Below, piece after piece: positions 1 to 8,967 of a stretch of DNA of 64,000 nt; the stretch's first letter is position 1; each line of letters opens with the position of its first letter. The stretch is from assembly GCF_014202035.1 (NCBI RefSeq), contig NZ_JACHFR010000002.1:701816-765815 (forward strand), written 5' to 3'. Below the pieces are notes generated by a model. That model saw nothing but the letters and a program-made list of their open reading frames with translations, had not been told where the DNA came from and searched no databases. The DNA comes from Treponema rectale. GTDB lineage: Bacteria > Spirochaetota > Spirochaetia > Treponematales > Treponemataceae. A program made the position numbers and the translations under genes.

Positions 1-4
1 TAAT

Positions 5-93
5 GTCATTTTCGGGCACGACCCGAAAATCCCCCTGCAAGAGATTGCCGCATCAAGTGCGGCAATGACAGGGTGTCGAGCACGGCAATGACG
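5..93. repeat. Dispersed hairpin-repeat block, copy 1
   Basis: Holds one perfect hairpin with arms ATTTTCGGG/CCCGAAAAT (8-30), a second with arms ATTGCCGCA/TGCGGCAAT (44-66), and a half unit ending CACGGCAATGAC (about 74-93). The same arrangement recurs at 8995-9264 and 48067-48258. It lies just downstream of the GH5 stop codon and may continue beyond the left edge of the window. Confidence 0.85.
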
Positions 94-119
94 ATATTTT
101 TTTGGTCATCCCTCTTTTT

Positions 120-1277
120 TTAGAAGCAGTTCATTATTGCATCGATAATTTCTTCAAAGTACCAGCTCTGTTCTTTTCTGTTGTAAAAGCCGAATTTTTC
201 TTCATAAGTGTTTGCGGCATTCCAGTCTCCGTTATCCCAGAGACAGCAGCACATTCCGTATTTTTTTGATTCACTTATAAAATTTGTAAACCACTTAATC
301 CGTTCCTGAGTGTTGTTTTTATTGGTTGCGCCGTATTCTCCGATTACGACAGGAATTCCATTGGAGATGAATTTTTCATTCAGCTGTTCAAAGGTTGCAT
401 TAACTTCTTTTTTGTGACTTTCTGTGAGGACTGTTTCTCCAGGGGTCTGCATTGCAAAAGCGTATGGAGTATACATATGTACTGAAAGAAGAAGTCTTCC
501 AGATTCTGTATCCTGAGGCATCTTGAAAATATTTGAATCGAGAACGCTGTGAGGTGCTGCAGCAAGCCCTGAAACCATTACAAAACGCAGGCTGTTGTTT
601 CCTCCTGATTTTCTGATTGCATCAAGGGCAACCTGATTAAGCCGGTTCAGTGTCTGGGCGCCGTACTTACAGTCATTACAGCTGTCGGACATCCACCACT
701 CATGTTCGTGTTCCCTGAGGCGCGGTTCATTCAGCAGTTCAAAAATAAGATGCTCGTCATATTCGTTGTTAAAGGTTTTGCTTATCTGGGTCCATACATC
801 TTTTATAAACAGCATGCTTTCGTTCCAGCTTACCATATTAGGATAAAAGCCGTCTCCGTAGCCGATTCCTGAGGGACTGGTATAGTTGTCATGGTGAATG
901 TTTATTATAACGTAAAGTTCATCTTCAATAGCCCAGTCTACAATCTGTTTAACACGGTTCATCCAGGCTTTGTCAATTTTATGATTCTTTCCTGTAATAT
1001 GATTTGACCAGCTTACGGGAATTCGTATTGTTTTAAATCCTGCCTCTGCTATTCCGTCAATCATTTTTTTATCGGTAAGAGGCTGTCCCCAGCTTTCCTG
1101 AGAGGCAAGTCCGGTGCATCCGTTTGCATCCAGGGTATTACCCAGATTCCAGCCGGTTTTCATTTCCTTTACAAGCTCTGCTGCCGTAATCTGACTGAAC
1201 TGTTTGTTTTTACTCTTTGCATTCAGCATTGAAGCTGCGCAGATTAAGATGAATGCTGCTGTTAAAATCTTTTTCAC
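120..1277 (-). CDS. Secreted GH5 endo-beta-glucanase (cellulase), copy 1
   Basis: The 385-aa product has a signal peptide (MKKILTAAFILICAASMLNA) and then a single catalytic domain of glycoside hydrolase family 5. Visible family motifs are GWNLGNTLDA, TIRIPVSW, NIHHDN, the acid/base glutamate in FELLNEPR (E184) and the nucleophile glutamate in VIGEYGA (E314). It should cleave internal beta-1,4 or mixed-linkage glucan bonds outside the cytoplasm. The start is GTG, preceded by a good AAGGGGG ribosome site. It is transcribed away from the phosphorylase gene across a shared intergenic region. A paralogue lies at 9303-10532. GH5 membership is clear; the exact substrate is inferred. Confidence 0.93.
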   Translation of the reverse strand: MKKILTAAFILICAASMLNAKSKNKQFSQITAAELVKEMKTGWNLGNTLDANGCTGLASQESWGQPLTDKKMIDGIAEAGFKTIRIPVSWSNHITGKNHKIDKAWMNRVKQIVDWAIEDELYVIINIHHDNYTSPSGIGYGDGFYPNMVSWNESMLFIKDVWTQISKTFNNEYDEHLIFELLNEPRLREHEHEWWMSDSCNDCKYGAQTLNRLNQVALDAIRKSGGNNSLRFVMVSGLAAAPHSVLDSNIFKMPQDTESGRLLLSVHMYTPYAFAMQTPGETVLTESHKKEVNATFEQLNEKFISNGIPVVIGEYGATNKNNTQERIKWFTNFISESKKYGMCCCLWDNGDWNAANTYEEKFGFYNRKEQSWYFEEIIDAIMNCF

Positions 1278-1408
1278 AAATTCCCCCTTAAATAAAAAAA
1301 ATCTGTCATTTTTTTATTGTATGTAAATAAAGAGTAAGGGCTGTTTTTTCTCTGAAATATAAAAAATTTGCTTTTTATTACATGAATTTTATAAAAAAAA
1401 CACTTTGG

Positions 1409-1439
1409 TGATATTTTTATAAAAAATCCATTTTTATCA
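1409..1439 (+). promoter_or_regulatory. Possible AraC-type operator between GH5 and the phosphorylase
   Basis: TGATATTTTT at 1409-1418 followed by ATAAAAAATC closely resembles the first half and spacer of the site at 5659-5686. The second TGATAT is degenerate here. The stretch lies in the 328-bp divergent region 1278-1605, which otherwise holds AT-rich sequence and the MITE at 1455-1585. Confidence 0.4.
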
Positions 1440-1454
1440 TTTAATCAAAAAAAA

Positions 1455-1585
1455 GGGAATCTCTAAAAATTGCAATTTTTAGAGATAACTCTGAAAGAGC
1501 GATGTTTTAAGTCGTGACATTACAACGACTTAAAACTCGTCGGCATTCTCTAGAAATATACATTACTGGATTTCTAGAGATGCCC
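1455..1585. mobile_element. 131-bp MITE-like element, copy 1
   Basis: The element begins GGGAATCTCTA and ends TAGAGATGCCC, which form imperfect terminal inverted repeats. It contains three hairpins: a perfect palindrome at 1459-1486, arms GTTTTAAGTCGT and ACGACTTAAAAC, and arms TCTCTAGAAAT and ATTTCTAGAGA. It is flanked by AAAA on both sides, though the left flank lies in an A run. A second copy at 59400-59530 differs at only two bases. It has no coding capacity. It lies 8 bp before the ribosome site of the phosphorylase gene. Confidence 0.85.
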
Positions 1586-1605
1586 AAAATAATAAGGTGG
1601 AAGAC

Positions 1606-4600
1606 GTGAATAAGGTAGAAGGAAGTTTTGTAAATCTTGACGGTGAAAAATTTTATAAAATAGAAAACTACGATTTTATGAATGATTTTTTTATGACCCT
1701 TACAAGTTCCTCTGATGTATGGAATTTTTTGTGGGCTCAGGGAGGAATTACTGCCGGAAGAAAAAATTCTGACAATGCATTATTTCCCTATGCAACCTGT
1801 GATAAATTAAGTGATTCTAAAAATACTACCGGTTCTGTTTCCATCATAAAGATTATGAAAGAAGGCAAGCACGGTAAATTCTGGCAGCCTTTTGAATCCC
1901 TGCTTTCTTCTTCGGCAAACAGGTATTTAAAGAACATTCACATTAAAAGAAATATTTATAAAAACCTCAACGGTACGAAAATCTGGTTTGAGGAAGTTAA
2001 TGCAATGGAAGGTCTTTCTTTCAGATACGGATGGACTTCAAGCAGAAAATTCGGTCTTGTAAAAACTGTACGTATAGAAAATTTTTCAGGAAAGAAAGTA
2101 AGGCTTCAGATTCTTGACGGCTGTAAAAATATTTTAAGTTCTTCAATTACGGCTGATATGCAGTCTTCAAAAAGTGTTCTTCTGGATGCCTATAAAAAAT
2201 GTGAGGTGGATGATGAGGCAAATATGGCTTTGTTTTCCCTCTCTTCAGTTGTAACGGATAAGGCTGAGCCGAGTGAATGCTTAAATACAAATGTCTGCTG
2301 GTTTACGACTCATGATAAAATAATTCTTTCAGAGAATGCAGTAAGGGATTTTATTAATGAAGATCCTGTCGTAACAAGACCTGAACTTCTGGGTAAAAGA
2401 GGGGAGTGCTATATTCTTCATGAAAGTGAATTGAATCCGGGACAGGCGGAATGCTGGGAGCAGGTACTGGATGTAAATCTTGATGCCTGTAAACTGGCTG
2501 AACTTAAAAATACCATAAGTGACAGACGCTATGCATGGAAGCTTCTTGAGGATGATATAAAGGAAACGGATGCAAAGCTTGAATCTTATATAGCCGCTGC
2601 TGATGGAATTCAGAATTGCGGAAGCGAAATGACTGCTGCTCATCACAGAACCAATGTAATGTTCAACATTATGCGCGGCGGAATTTTTGCAGACAACGGA
2701 AAAATTCATCTGGATGACTTTACGCGCTTTGTAGAAAAACGGAACTGTAAGCTCGCTTTGAAATTAAAGAAAGTTTTAGTTCAGGATTCTGTTTTAACTT
2801 ATGATGAATTCTATAATGCCGTAAAGGATTTTGAAAATCCACAACTTCTGCGCCTTTCTATGGAATATGTTCCTGTTGCCTTTTCGAGACGTCATGGAGA
2901 TCCGAGTCGTCCGTGGAATAAATTCAATATAGAGGTAGAAACTTCTGATTCAAAGCCTGTGCTTAATTATGAAGGAAACTGGAGGGATATTTTTCAGAAC
3001 TGGGAAGCTCTCGTGTGGTCATATCCTCTTTACGTAAGGAATTTTATTTCCATCTTCTTAAATGCAATGACGATTGACGGCTTTAATCCTTACAGAATTT
3101 CCAGAGACGGTCCTGACTGGGAAGTTCCGGAAAAAGATAATCCCTGGTCTCAGTACGGTTACTGGACTGATCATCAGGTTATTTATCTTCAGAAGTTCCT
3201 TGAGTTTTATTCTGATTTAGACAGGGATGGACTGTGCAGTCTTCTGGGAGAAAAAGTTTTTACTTCTGTGAATGTTCCATACCGTATAAAGTCTTATTCT
3301 CAGATTCTTGCAGATCCGCGGCATTCAATTGAATTTGATTATGAGGAAGATAAAAGAATCCGCAAACTTGAAAAAGAAATGGGTGCTGATGCCAGACTTG
3401 TACTTGATGAAAATAAGCAGCCGCGGCTTTTTTCATTTACAACAAAAATAATTCAGGTGGTTCTTGGAAAAGTTTTAAATCATGTTCCGGGCTGCGGAAT
3501 ATGGATGAACCTTCAGCGTCCTGAATGGAATGATGCAAACAATGCTCTTGCCGGTTATGGAGCTTCTGTGGTTACCCTTTGTCAGCTTTACAGAATGCTG
3601 GAATTCCTTGCAAAGCTTTACAGGGACAATGTTTCTGATGTGGAACTTGATTTCAGGGTTTATGACAGCCTTAAAAAAACAGCAGGGCTTTATGACGGTT
3701 ATGGAATCCGTGCTGTTTGTGATGCTTTTGAACGAAAGAAGTTTGTTGATGAGGCAGAGAAAATTTTTGAAGCAGAAAGGAATGCCTTTTATAAAAATGA
3801 AGGCGGGGAATCAGTAACGGCATCTTCGGAAGAAATTTCCAGCATGCTTGTAAAGATTCTTGCTGTGGTCAAGCAGTCGATACTTATGAATAAAAGAAGT
3901 GATTCTCTGTTTCATTCCTATAACATTCTTAGTTTTGAGGAAGATAAAATTGAATGTTCTCATCTTAAGCTTATGCTTGAAGGGCAGGTTGCCGTTCTTT
4001 CTGCAGGCGTTCTGGATAAAAAAGAAATAAAAGAACTTTGTGCTGCCTTGCGTTCAAGTGAACTTTATGAAAAGCATCAAAATTCTTATCTCCTGTATCC
4101 TGATGTTCATCTTGAGCAGTTTACCCGAAAGAACTGTATTTCTAAAGAGGAAGGAGCTTGTGTTTCTTCATATTTGAAAGAAGACTGTAACGGAGTATAT
4201 CATTTTGATTCTTCCATCAGGAATGCAGAGTGTCTTGAACAGAAAATTGATTCTCTTCCTGAGTCGGAGAAACCTTCACCGGAAGAAAAGAAGGCTTTGT
4301 TTGAACTGTATGAAAAAACTTTTAATCACAGACAGTTTACGGGGCGTTCCGGAAGTTTTTACGGGTATGAAGGACTGGGATGTATTTACTGGCATCAGGT
4401 TTCAAAACTTCTTCTTGCCGTTCAGGAAAACTGCAGGCTTTATCCTGAATTACGGGATTTTTATGCAGACGTGAAGTCTGGTTTAAGCAGTGCAAAATCT
4501 CCGGAACTTTACGGAGCCTTTCCTTTTGATCCGTATTCTCATACTCCATATATGGAAGGGGCAAGACAGCCTGGTATGACGGGACAGGTTAAGGAAGAAA

Positions 4601-4896
4601 TACTTGCCCGCTGGGGAGAACTTGGGGTTTCTATAAAGGATTCCTGTGCTGTGTTTAATCTTGCTGCAGTTGATAAAAATGAGTTTAATTCGGAAAAAAG
4701 TGTGGAATTTTCATGGTGCGGTGCAAAAATTTCGTATTTTAAGGCTGATTTTGACAAAATTTCAGTTTATTTTAATGAGAAATTGTGCGAGAATATAAAT
4801 GGAAATGCGCTGACGAAAGAATTGAGCCGGAAGCTTTTTTCAAGAAACGGAGAAATTCATCATATAGAAGTTTATTCTGATTCCGTAAAATTATAG
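1606..4896 (+). CDS. GH94-like beta-glucan/oligosaccharide phosphorylase, very long form
   Basis: The product is an intracellular protein of about 1096 aa with no signal peptide. It carries inverting-phosphorylase features: RRHGDPSRPWNKF, NWRDIFQNWEAL, a DGPDWEVP...NPWSQYGYWTDHQ stretch, and RPEWNDANNAL. The Asp of WND (about residue 643) matches the catalytic acid position of GH94. It should split imported beta-glucan oligosaccharides with phosphate to give glucose-1-phosphate. Known cellobiose phosphorylases are about 800 aa; the extra 300 aa and the nearby laminarinase suggest a GH149/GH161-type beta-1,3-glucan phosphorylase, which is inference. I chose GTG at 1606 because AAGGTGG at 1594-1600 sits correctly before it; a GTG at 1597 lacks a site. 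The 3' end overlaps the convergent regulator by 25 bp. Confidence 0.8.
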   Translation: MNKVEGSFVNLDGEKFYKIENYDFMNDFFMTLTSSSDVWNFLWAQGGITAGRKNSDNALFPYATCDKLSDSKNTTGSVSIIKIMKEGKHGKFWQPFESLLSSSANRYLKNIHIKRNIYKNLNGTKIWFEEVNAMEGLSFRYGWTSSRKFGLVKTVRIENFSGKKVRLQILDGCKNILSSSITADMQSSKSVLLDAYKKCEVDDEANMALFSLSSVVTDKAEPSECLNTNVCWFTTHDKIILSENAVRDFINEDPVVTRPELLGKRGECYILHESELNPGQAECWEQVLDVNLDACKLAELKNTISDRRYAWKLLEDDIKETDAKLESYIAAADGIQNCGSEMTAAHHRTNVMFNIMRGGIFADNGKIHLDDFTRFVEKRNCKLALKLKKVLVQDSVLTYDEFYNAVKDFENPQLLRLSMEYVPVAFSRRHGDPSRPWNKFNIEVETSDSKPVLNYEGNWRDIFQNWEALVWSYPLYVRNFISIFLNAMTIDGFNPYRISRDGPDWEVPEKDNPWSQYGYWTDHQVIYLQKFLEFYSDLDRDGLCSLLGEKVFTSVNVPYRIKSYSQILADPRHSIEFDYEEDKRIRKLEKEMGADARLVLDENKQPRLFSFTTKIIQVVLGKVLNHVPGCGIWMNLQRPEWNDANNALAGYGASVVTLCQLYRMLEFLAKLYRDNVSDVELDFRVYDSLKKTAGLYDGYGIRAVCDAFERKKFVDEAEKIFEAERNAFYKNEGGESVTASSEEISSMLVKILAVVKQSILMNKRSDSLFHSYNILSFEEDKIECSHLKLMLEGQVAVLSAGVLDKKEIKELCAALRSSELYEKHQNSYLLYPDVHLEQFTRKNCISKEEGACVSSYLKEDCNGVYHFDSSIRNAECLEQKIDSLPESEKPSPEEKKALFELYEKTFNHRQFTGRSGSFYGYEGLGCIYWHQVSKLLLAVQENCRLYPELRDFYADVKSGLSSAKSPELYGAFPFDPYSHTPYMEGARQPGMTGQVKEEILARWGELGVSIKDSCAVFNLAAVDKNEFNSEKSVEFSWCGAKISYFKADFDKISVYFNEKLCENINGNALTKELSRKLFSRNGEIHHIEVYSDSVKL

Positions 4897-5615
4897 CGGA
4901 AGTGAATTGTCCTGAACTTTTTTGGAGTAAGCCCTGTTATTTTCTTAAATACGCTGATGAAATGACTTTCCGAACTGAATGACAGATAGTTGGAGATGTC
5001 AACCGGTGTATTGTCGGTGTATATCAGCAGGTTTTTCGCTGCTTCAATTTTTTTAGTGGTTATGTACTGTGCGATGGTAATGCCTACTTCACTGTGAAAC
5101 AGTTTGGACAGGTAGGAGGTGCTCAGGGAAGAGACTTCGGACAGTTCATCAAGAGAGATTTTAGAATGAAGATTGTCGTAAATGTAGTCGATGCAGAGGC
5201 TTATCGGTTTGGAGTAAACCTTTCTTGTCTTCTGCTGCTGCATTCGTTTTACGTAAGCCTCGGTCATTTCTTTATGAATCTGGTGGATTCCTTCCTCCGA
5301 CGAGCAGTGGTCAATCTTCTGAATGTAAATATCGCTGAGGTTGTAGGCAGATTCCATTTCAAGTCCGCCTTCAATGCAGTATCGCGTGATGAATGCAACT
5401 GTGATGATAAGATGGTATTTAAGGTTTCTGAGGGGATTGTCACTGAGCTTGCCGAATCCTTCAACGCACAAAGGTTTGAACAGCCGTTTCATTTCTTCCA
5501 TGTCGCCGTTTCTGATGCTCTGGTAGAAGGCCATTTCCCTGTCGTACGGGATATGGTTAATCATGTATTCCCTGTTTTTAAATTCAATGCGTGTAAGTTC
5601 TTCTTTAATACCCAT
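4872..5615 (-). CDS. AraC-family transcriptional regulator
   Basis: The product is 247 aa. The last 100 residues form a standard AraC double helix-turn-helix: ISLDELSEVSSLSTSYLSKL, then IAQYITTKKIEAAKNLL and YLSFSSESHFISVFKKITG, ending GLTPKKFR. The N-terminal ~140 residues are mostly helical and resemble no cupin sensor I can name. The start has a clear AAGGAG site. It is divergent from the sugar ABC operon and convergent with the phosphorylase gene, so it is the natural candidate regulator of both. A 20-bp-phased TGATAT repeat starts 44 bp upstream of its start codon, which would suit autoregulation. Confidence 0.93.
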   Translation of the reverse strand: MGIKEELTRIEFKNREYMINHIPYDREMAFYQSIRNGDMEEMKRLFKPLCVEGFGKLSDNPLRNLKYHLIITVAFITRYCIEGGLEMESAYNLSDIYIQKIDHCSSEEGIHQIHKEMTEAYVKRMQQQKTRKVYSKPISLCIDYIYDNLHSKISLDELSEVSSLSTSYLSKLFHSEVGITIAQYITTKKIEAAKNLLIYTDNTPVDISNYLSFSSESHFISVFKKITGLTPKKFRTIHFRYNFTESE

Positions 5616-5658
5616 GGAAGACTTCTCCTTCAGGTGAAATGTAAAAAGCTAAAATATC

Positions 5659-5686
5659 TGATATTTTTCATAAAAATCTGATATTT
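5659..5686 (+). promoter_or_regulatory. 20-bp-phased direct repeat, likely AraC-family operator
   Basis: CTGATATTT occurs twice, with TGATAT at 5659 and 5679, exactly 20 bp apart. The spacer contains TTCATAAAAA. AraC-family proteins typically bind two direct half-sites on one face of the helix, about two turns apart. The site lies between the regulator gene and the ABC importer operon. Very similar sites precede GH16 (13115-13140) and GH88 (22383-22408). Confidence 0.65.
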
Positions 5687-5806
5687 ATCCGCTATATACG
5701 GACTTAGACTTTTTCTATGAAGGCGGGTATTTACTGGTGGTTCGGTTGTATCTGCCCCTTCGTGGATAATATTTTAACATAGAAAATAATTTTTTAGGAG
5801 GAAAAT

Positions 5807-7153
5807 ATGAAAAAAATTATTTTTTCTTGCGTCGCTGCAGCTACTGCACTGACTGCAATGCTGGGAATTGCTTCATGCAGCAAACAGAAAAGGGGTCCTA
5901 TCGGAGTTTCAAAAGGCGGAAAGGTTCTTAACATTTACGTATGGAACAACGAATTTAAGGAAAGGTTTAATTCTTATGTTGCAGAGAAACTTCCTGCTGA
6001 TGTAAAGGTTAACTGGGTTGTAAATGCCAGCACGGACAATGTTTATCAGAAAAAGCTTGATGATGCCCTTCTTCGTCAGGCAAAGACAGAAAAGGACAAG
6101 AGAGTTGATATTTTCCTTGTAGAAGCTGATTATGCTCTTAAATATGTAAATCAGACAGCTACTGTTGATGTAAAGAAAGAAATCGGTCTTACTGATGAAC
6201 AGCTTGCTCATCAGTATAAATATACACAGGACGTAATGACTGATTCAAATGGTGTTCTTAAAGGTGTTTCATGGCAGGCAACACCAGCCGGCTTGATTTA
6301 CAGACGTTCAATTGCAAAGGCTGTTCTTGGTACGGATGATCCTGAAAAAGTAGGTCCTATGCTTGATACCTGGGAAAAGTTTGATTCTGTTGCAGAAAAA
6401 GCACACAACCAGGGATACTTCATGCTTTCAGGTTATGATGATGATTTCCGTGCATTTTCTGACAACATGAAGACTGCCTGGGTAACAAAGGATAGAAAGA
6501 TTAACATTGATCCTCAGATTACGAAGTGGATTGAGCAGACAAAGAAATATACAGATCTTGGATATAACAACCGTGCTAAATTGTGGTCTCCGGAAAGCAA
6601 CAAGGGTATGACAAAAGACGGTAGAGTATTCTGCTACTTTGGTCCTGCATGGTTCATTGACTTTACAATGGCAGGAAACTCTCTTGAAGACAAGGATGGA
6701 CCGAAAGTAAAAGGAAATGGTTCATACGGAGACTGGGCATTCTGTAAGGGTCCACAGTCTTTCTCCTGGGGCGGAACATGGATTTGTGCAGCTGACGGAA
6801 CAGACAATATTGATGAAATTAAAACTGTAATGGAAGTTCTTTGCTGTGATGATGAAACAATGACCGATCTTGCAAAGTCTTATGGTGACTTTACAAATAA
6901 TGTTCCTGCTATGGAAGCAGTTGCAAATAGCAATTACAAGAATGAATTCCTTGGCGGACAGAATCATATCAAATTCTTTGTTGAAGCTGCAAAAGCAATT
7001 GATAGAAGCAATATCTCCATGTACGACCAGACTATGTCAGAAAAAATCCAGACAAGTATGGCTGACTACTACAATGGAAATGTAACTCTTGAAAAAGCAT
7101 GGGAGAATTTCTACACAGCAGTAACAGAAGTTCATTCAGAATTGAGTAAATAA
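5807..7153 (+). CDS. Sugar ABC transporter substrate-binding lipoprotein
   Basis: The 448-aa product has a lipoprotein signal with lipobox LGIASC (Cys near residue 24) and then a family 1 extracellular solute-binding fold. Typical features are LNIYVWNNEFKERF at the start of the mature protein, DIFLVEADYALKY, GVSWQATPAGLIYRR and the WSWGGTW-like FSWGGTW. It should capture oligosaccharides at the outer face of the inner membrane and hand them to the two permeases encoded next. It has a strong AGGAGG site and is the first gene of the operon. The substrate is inferred from context to be beta-glucan oligosaccharide. Confidence 0.9.
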   Translation: MKKIIFSCVAAATALTAMLGIASCSKQKRGPIGVSKGGKVLNIYVWNNEFKERFNSYVAEKLPADVKVNWVVNASTDNVYQKKLDDALLRQAKTEKDKRVDIFLVEADYALKYVNQTATVDVKKEIGLTDEQLAHQYKYTQDVMTDSNGVLKGVSWQATPAGLIYRRSIAKAVLGTDDPEKVGPMLDTWEKFDSVAEKAHNQGYFMLSGYDDDFRAFSDNMKTAWVTKDRKINIDPQITKWIEQTKKYTDLGYNNRAKLWSPESNKGMTKDGRVFCYFGPAWFIDFTMAGNSLEDKDGPKVKGNGSYGDWAFCKGPQSFSWGGTWICAADGTDNIDEIKTVMEVLCCDDETMTDLAKSYGDFTNNVPAMEAVANSNYKNEFLGGQNHIKFFVEAAKAIDRSNISMYDQTMSEKIQTSMADYYNGNVTLEKAWENFYTAVTEVHSELSK

Positions 7154-7177
7154 AAAAAGTCGTGTTGGAGGTCCGTT

Positions 7178-8116
7178 ATGGATGGCGAAAATAAAATGAA
7201 AAAGAAGAAAAACATTACCTATGACAGGTGGGGATATTTTTTTATAGCTCCATTCTTCATTGTGTTCATAATTTTTTCTCTTATACCTTTGCTCTCAACA
7301 TTTGCAAACAGCTTATTTGAGAATTATAGAATTGGACTTGAAGAAGTTGGACCGAATTTTATCGGGCTTGAAAATTACAAGAAGGTTTTTGAGTCAGATA
7401 TTCTCCGCTATACAAAAAATACTTTTGTCATGTGGATTCTTGGTTTTATTCCGCAGATTTTATTTTCGCTGGTGCTGTCTGTCTGGTTTACTAATTCAGA
7501 GTTAAGGCTCAGGTTCAAGCAGTTTTTTAAAACTGTTATTTATATGCCTAACCTTATCATGGCCAGTGCATTTGCAATGCTGTTCTTTACATTGTTTTCA
7601 CCGGAGGGACCGGTAAACAGCATCCTTATAAAATTCGGACTTATCACGCAGAATATCCGCTATTTTGAATCTACAAACTGGGTTCATGTGCTTGTTGCCG
7701 TGATGAACTGTCTTATGTGGTACGGAAATACGACAATTCTGCTTATGGCCGGTATTATGGGTATTGATGAAAGTCTGTTTGAGGCAGCCCGCATTGACGG
7801 TGCTTCACCTCTGCAGATTTTCTTCAGAATCACTCTTCCTCTGCTCATGCCGATTTTTGTTTATGTAATCATTACAAGTTTAATCGGTGGTATTCAGATG
7901 TTTGATATTCCTCAGATCCTTACAAATGGAGAAGGGGTTCCTGACAGAACAAGCATGACTATCATCATGTATTTGAATAAGCATCTTACAAATAAGAATT
8001 ACGGTATGGCCGGTGCAGTTTCTGTTCTTACTTTTGCAATTACCGGTATACTCAGCTTCTCTGTTTATTCGATTACGATGAGACAGTTTAAGAATCCTAA
8101 GGGAGGAAGAAAATGA
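7178..8116 (+). CDS. Sugar ABC transporter permease, MalF/UgpA type
   Basis: The 312-aa protein has about six membrane segments, the first at FFIAPFFIVFIIFSLIPLL. The cytoplasmic EAA loop reads EAARIDGASPLQIFFRITLP, the contact site for the ATPase. It forms the import channel with the following permease. The start has a GGAGG site; an in-frame ATG six codons further in is less well placed. It follows the binding protein by 24 bp and overlaps the next gene by four bases (ATGA), so translation is probably coupled. Confidence 0.93.
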   Translation: MDGENKMKKKKNITYDRWGYFFIAPFFIVFIIFSLIPLLSTFANSLFENYRIGLEEVGPNFIGLENYKKVFESDILRYTKNTFVMWILGFIPQILFSLVLSVWFTNSELRLRFKQFFKTVIYMPNLIMASAFAMLFFTLFSPEGPVNSILIKFGLITQNIRYFESTNWVHVLVAVMNCLMWYGNTTILLMAGIMGIDESLFEAARIDGASPLQIFFRITLPLLMPIFVYVIITSLIGGIQMFDIPQILTNGEGVPDRTSMTIIMYLNKHLTNKNYGMAGAVSVLTFAITGILSFSVYSITMRQFKNPKGGRK

Positions 8117-8967
8117 TTCGTTACGGTACTTTTATGACTCTTAAAATAAGACGGATACTCTGCTATCTTGTTATGATATTTCTTGCAGTACTTTCACTGT
8201 TTCCGTTTTATATTCTTATTATAAATTCAACAAGAACTCATTCTCAGATTCAGATGGGATTTTCGTTCTTTCCTGGATTAAATTTTGTAACAAACCTTCG
8301 CAATCTTCTTGCTGATGAAAACACACCTATTGTTCAGGCAATGTTTAACAGTGTTTTTGTTTCTCTGATGTCAGCAGTCCTTACTACGTATTTTTCTTCC
8401 ATGACTGCATATGGAATATATATGTACCACTTTAAGGGTAAGAACTTTGCGTTTAAGTTTATTCTTGCAGTTATGATGATTCCTGCACAGGTTTCTGCAT
8501 TAGGTTTTATTAAATTGCTTGAAAACATTATGATGCTTGACAGTCTTGCAGCCCTTTATATTCCTGCAATAGCATCGCCGGTTGTATTCTTTTATATGTA
8601 TCAGGCAATGCAGTCAACGCTTCCTGTTTCAATAGTAGAAGCAGCCCGTGTAGACGGTTGCAATGAATTTCTGACTTTTAACAGAATTGTACTTCCGATG
8701 ATGAAGCCGGCAATAGCAGTTCAGGCAATTTTCTCTTTTGTAAGTTCATGGAACAATTACTTTACACCTGCACTTGTAATCGACAGTGATAAAAAGAAGA
8801 CGATTCCTATTCTTATAGCTCAGTTACGTGGAGCAGACTACAAAAGCTTCGACATGGGCCAGGTTTACATGATGATCTGTATGGCCATAATCCCACTGGT
8901 AATCATTTACCTGATACTCTCAAAGAGCATAATCAGCGGAGTAACAGTAGGAGGCGTAAAGGAGTAA
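8113..8967 (+). CDS. Sugar ABC transporter permease, MalG/UgpE type
   Basis: The 284-aa protein has six predicted membrane segments and an EAA loop (EAARVDGCNEFLTFNRIVLP) of the MalG class. It pairs with the upstream permease. No ATPase gene follows, as is common for family 1 sugar importers that share one MsiK/UgpC-type ATPase encoded elsewhere. The stop codon lies inside a small hairpin (GTAAACGC/GCGTTTAC, 8964-8983), and then a long repeat block begins. Confidence 0.93.
   Translation: MIRYGTFMTLKIRRILCYLVMIFLAVLSLFPFYILIINSTRTHSQIQMGFSFFPGLNFVTNLRNLLADENTPIVQAMFNSVFVSLMSAVLTTYFSSMTAYGIYMYHFKGKNFAFKFILAVMMIPAQVSALGFIKLLENIMMLDSLAALYIPAIASPVVFFYMYQAMQSTLPVSIVEAARVDGCNEFLTFNRIVLPMMKPAIAVQAIFSFVSSWNNYFTPALVIDSDKKKTIPILIAQLRGADYKSFDMGQVYMMICMAIIPLVIIYLILSKSIISGVTVGGVKE

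Noticed and set aside
4872-4896. Overlap of phosphorylase and regulator genes as a frameshift sign
   Set aside because: Both frames end normally; a short convergent overlap is ordinary in compact genomes.
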